Assembly: GCA_034766995.1 (NCBI GenBank)
Contig: CM068315.1
Coordinates: forward strand, 41,573,818-41,637,817
DNA from: Acanthacorydalis orientalis
Lineage: Eukaryota; Arthropoda; Insecta; Megaloptera; Corydalidae
Length of the DNA stretch: 64,000 nucleotides
Direction: 5' to 3'
Shown here one piece after another: positions 61,718-64,000 of this stretch (position 1 is its first letter; the number at the start of each line of letters is the position of its first letter). A program made the translations under genes and the position numbers. Under the pieces are notes generated by a model. The model did not search any database. It had not been told where the DNA came from and saw nothing but the letters and a program-made list of their open reading frames with translations.

Positions 61718-61764
<47 letters not shown>

Positions 61765-61925
61765 TAGATAGATAGATAAATAAAATGTATTTTTCTTAAA
61801 TGTATACTTGAGAATTCATTCATCAGTGTTTACTTTAAAATTCATGAAAATTAAAAATAATAATACATCGATATAACGATTTATTTATCACGGTACCTGT
61901 AATGTTGCTACAAGCTGAATAATTT
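61003..61925. other. Intergenic AT-rich DNA
   Basis: Contains a (TA)n(GA)n(GATA)n compound tract at about 61721-61780. No gene recognised. Confidence 0.4.
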
Positions 61926-61929
61926 TCAG

Positions 61930-62075
61930 TATTTTAGCACTTTGAGGATTATGGCAAAGCCATCGGAATGCACATAAGCAACGACCAATAAACAATTTGA
62001 TCTAAAATATTTTTTGTTATTTTTAGAGTGAAAAATTCATTTATAAAAATACATTTGCCAACAATGAGAAAAACT
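61930..62075 (+). repeat. Palindromic MITE family P, interior and right arm
   Basis: TTAGCACTTTGAGGATTATG matches the inverted interior block; AACAATTTGATCTAAAATAT and AGAGTGAAAAATTCATTTAT match the right arm. Confidence 0.4.
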
Positions 62076-62079
62076 ATAT

Positions 62080-63055
62080 TATGAATTCAATTGTATTTTT
62101 TGAAATTGCCTAAATATAAATCCAATGCATACACATGAGAATATTGAAAATAGGAAATGAATTTTTATTCTGCTAGTTTTATTATCGTATACTTTACTTT
62201 TTTTAACACTTGAAAATAATTTTTATATAGACTGTTTTCCTATTTTTAAAATATTTTATAATTTTTGATATATGAGTATAAAGAAATCAATTCGATAAAT
62301 AAATTGGTTTCAGTTTTCTCAATATCTATACTAATTAACAATTTGATAGTTGTTGCTCTTCCGTTTCGGTGCGGTAAACTCAGCTGACCGTTTGTTTTTA
62401 TTTGCAAATATCCATCATCCTGTTACTCACAGAACGTTAATATTCCTTGTCATTATCTATTATTCGTTACTATCACTAGTGAATTTTAAAAACAATAATG
62501 ATATAAACCACAAATATTACTTTAATTCTCTCTTTTATTTCAAAACCAACCTCACACCCTGGTTCTCATGGGCTGTTCAAAAAACATCAGTTTACTGATA
62601 GTCAAACGTTTGCTGTAAGCAAATAGAGCGATCTTTTTAATTATATTTATTTATTTTCTTGTAAAACACATGTTCTATTAATACTAATCGGTGGTGTAAG
62701 GATTGATTTTGATGTCCAACTAATTAAAAAAGAATCTATTCCTTTACAAATAGTAATTTTCATGAAAAATATTAGCAGTAAACTGTGTTTACTGTACCGT
62801 CACGGAAATGAAATAAAATGGCAGCGGGTTGAAAGAGTTAAAATCATAAGAGAGAAAGTAAAATACACTAAAATTATACCTGTGTTAAAATTTAGAAACT
62901 ATTAAGTTTAGTAATATATTTAAAAAAATAATGAATATTAAACATGAAAATATAAAAAGACTGATATGAACAGAAAATATATTTCTTAATTTTACCTCAA
63001 TTTTTATAAAGATCTCGAAGATAAAATTATTCATATGTTCATAGTTCTGATAGAA
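62080..63055. other. Intergenic AT-rich DNA
   Basis: No gene recognised; an 82-codon plus frame at 62350-62598 shows no motif. Confidence 0.35.
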
Positions 63056-63057
63056 AT

Positions 63058-63099
<42 letters not shown>
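63058..63099. repeat. (TA)n microsatellite
   Basis: About 20 TA units. Confidence 0.95.
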
Positions 63100-63100
<1 letters not shown>

Positions 63101-63334
63101 CATTTATAAACATATAAATAAAAGTGTAAAAACAAAAAAACAACAAGTATATAATTACAAATTGTGTAATTCCTACAAATTAATTTAAAACGAAATACAA
63201 ATCTGTTCTGTCAAGGGCATCAAACGTTGAAATCACCGAACGAAACGAAAAAAAAAATAAAACTCGCATCCTTCCAATTATATCATTCGATTAACAATTA
63301 ATATTACAAAGTTCAAGATGAAATTTAAAAAACA

Positions 63335-63363
63335 TATATACATATATATATATATATATATAC

Positions 63364-63434
<71 letters not shown>

Positions 63435-63440
63435 TGTGTG
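63335..63440. repeat. (TA)n microsatellite, long
   Basis: About 45 TA units interrupted by TACATTTA and ending in GTATGTATGTGTG. Confidence 0.95.
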
Positions 63441-63539
63441 ATATTATAAAAAGTACGCAAAAAAGTTGATATGTTTTATATGACAATGATTATTTCTGAA
63501 TTGAGATTACCATCTTTAATACATTATTACGGTAACTGT

Positions 63540-63745
63540 ATAATTGATCGAGAGAGAACGAGATCTCAAACATAAATATGCATGCAATTATTTATCATTA
63601 ACCTTGCTGACGTCATCCGTTCCGAGAATATAGTCTTATGACCTGGCGAATAATCATAATTTGTTTTGAATTAGGATGCTTTGAACCCGCAGGGAGTTAG
63701 TTAGATGTGTTTAGCTAGGAAAAAATATTTGTGTTTCATTCAAAA
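63540..63745. other. Mixed-composition island
   Basis: Contains a CRE-like GCTGACGTCATCCG, ATGCATGCAATTATTTATCA and several CG dinucleotides. No open frame. Candidate regulatory DNA at the window's right edge. Confidence 0.3.
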
Positions 63746-63780
63746 TGTACGGATATATGCACATGTACACATGCGAACAC

Positions 63781-63851
63781 ACCACATATACATATATATA
63801 TATATATATATACATATATATATACATGTATATATATATATATATATATAG
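63781..63851. repeat. (TA)n microsatellite
   Basis: About 30 TA units with TACATA interruptions. Confidence 0.9.
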
Positions 63852-64000
63852 TTAGATCATATTCAAGAAATGAGAGAAATAACAAGACGATTAAATGAAT
63901 ATCGAACATGTTTTATATTTGCACTAAAAAATTGAGGCATAGCAGACAATTATATTGAAGTAGTAAATAATACATATAAAATTGCAACCGCATGAGTTAA

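Overview
This is animal nuclear DNA, almost certainly insect. Evidence is a spliced gene with GT/AG introns, remnants of mariner, piggyBac and hAT transposons, very AT-rich intergenic DNA, and about three dozen (TA)n or (TA)n/(CA)n tracts in 64 kb. A hymenopteran would fit the combination of low GC and surviving CpG-containing islands, but no feature proves the order. There is no sign of bacterial, organellar or CRISPR content.

Layout. At 0.77-3.03 kb on the minus strand lies a seven-exon stretch of peroxisomal multifunctional enzyme type 2 (HSD17B4/MFE-2). It codes 576 residues: an SDR dehydrogenase followed by a MaoC-like 2-enoyl-CoA hydratase 2. Its last short exon is not identified in the window. 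From 3 to 31 kb there is no convincing host gene: microsatellites, MITEs, mariner copies, a piggyBac remnant, and a cluster of forward and inverted repeat units carrying GC-rich cores (12.7-15.1 kb). At 31.48-33.36 kb on the minus strand lies one large exon encoding a 611-residue CABIT-domain (Themis/GAREM-type) protein. A GC- and CpG-rich island at 36.8-37.05 kb, with two mirrored CCAAT boxes around a TGACGTCA site, is the best candidate for that gene's promoter and first exon. From 37 to 64 kb the window again has no recognisable host gene and holds many transposon relics plus several islands of higher complexity that could be regulatory.

Mobile elements are the main content. The clearest theme is a mariner family of about 560 bp. 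Its members keep both terminal inverted repeats and the N-terminal paired-type helix-turn-helix coding region, but have lost the whole catalytic domain through what looks like one shared deletion. Five such copies are present, plus one chimeric copy fused to a catalytic domain from a different mariner subfamily, a solo 3' end and an 80-bp minimal copy. Two of these mariners sit inside copies of an older palindromic MITE, and two mariners sit inside (TA)n tracts. A near-full-length cecropia-type mariner, two irritans-type mariners, a piggyBac deletion derivative with TTAA flanks, a hAT C-terminal relic, a hAT-like MITE and several hairpin elements complete the set.

The two host genes are functionally unrelated: peroxisomal beta-oxidation, and probable tyrosine-kinase/adaptor signalling. 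I did not find a convincing new multi-gene system. The most unusual things are the DNA-binding-domain-only mariner family, the chimeric mariner, the GC-cored repeat cluster and the symmetric promoter-like island. All family assignments come from reading the sequence by eye, without database searches.
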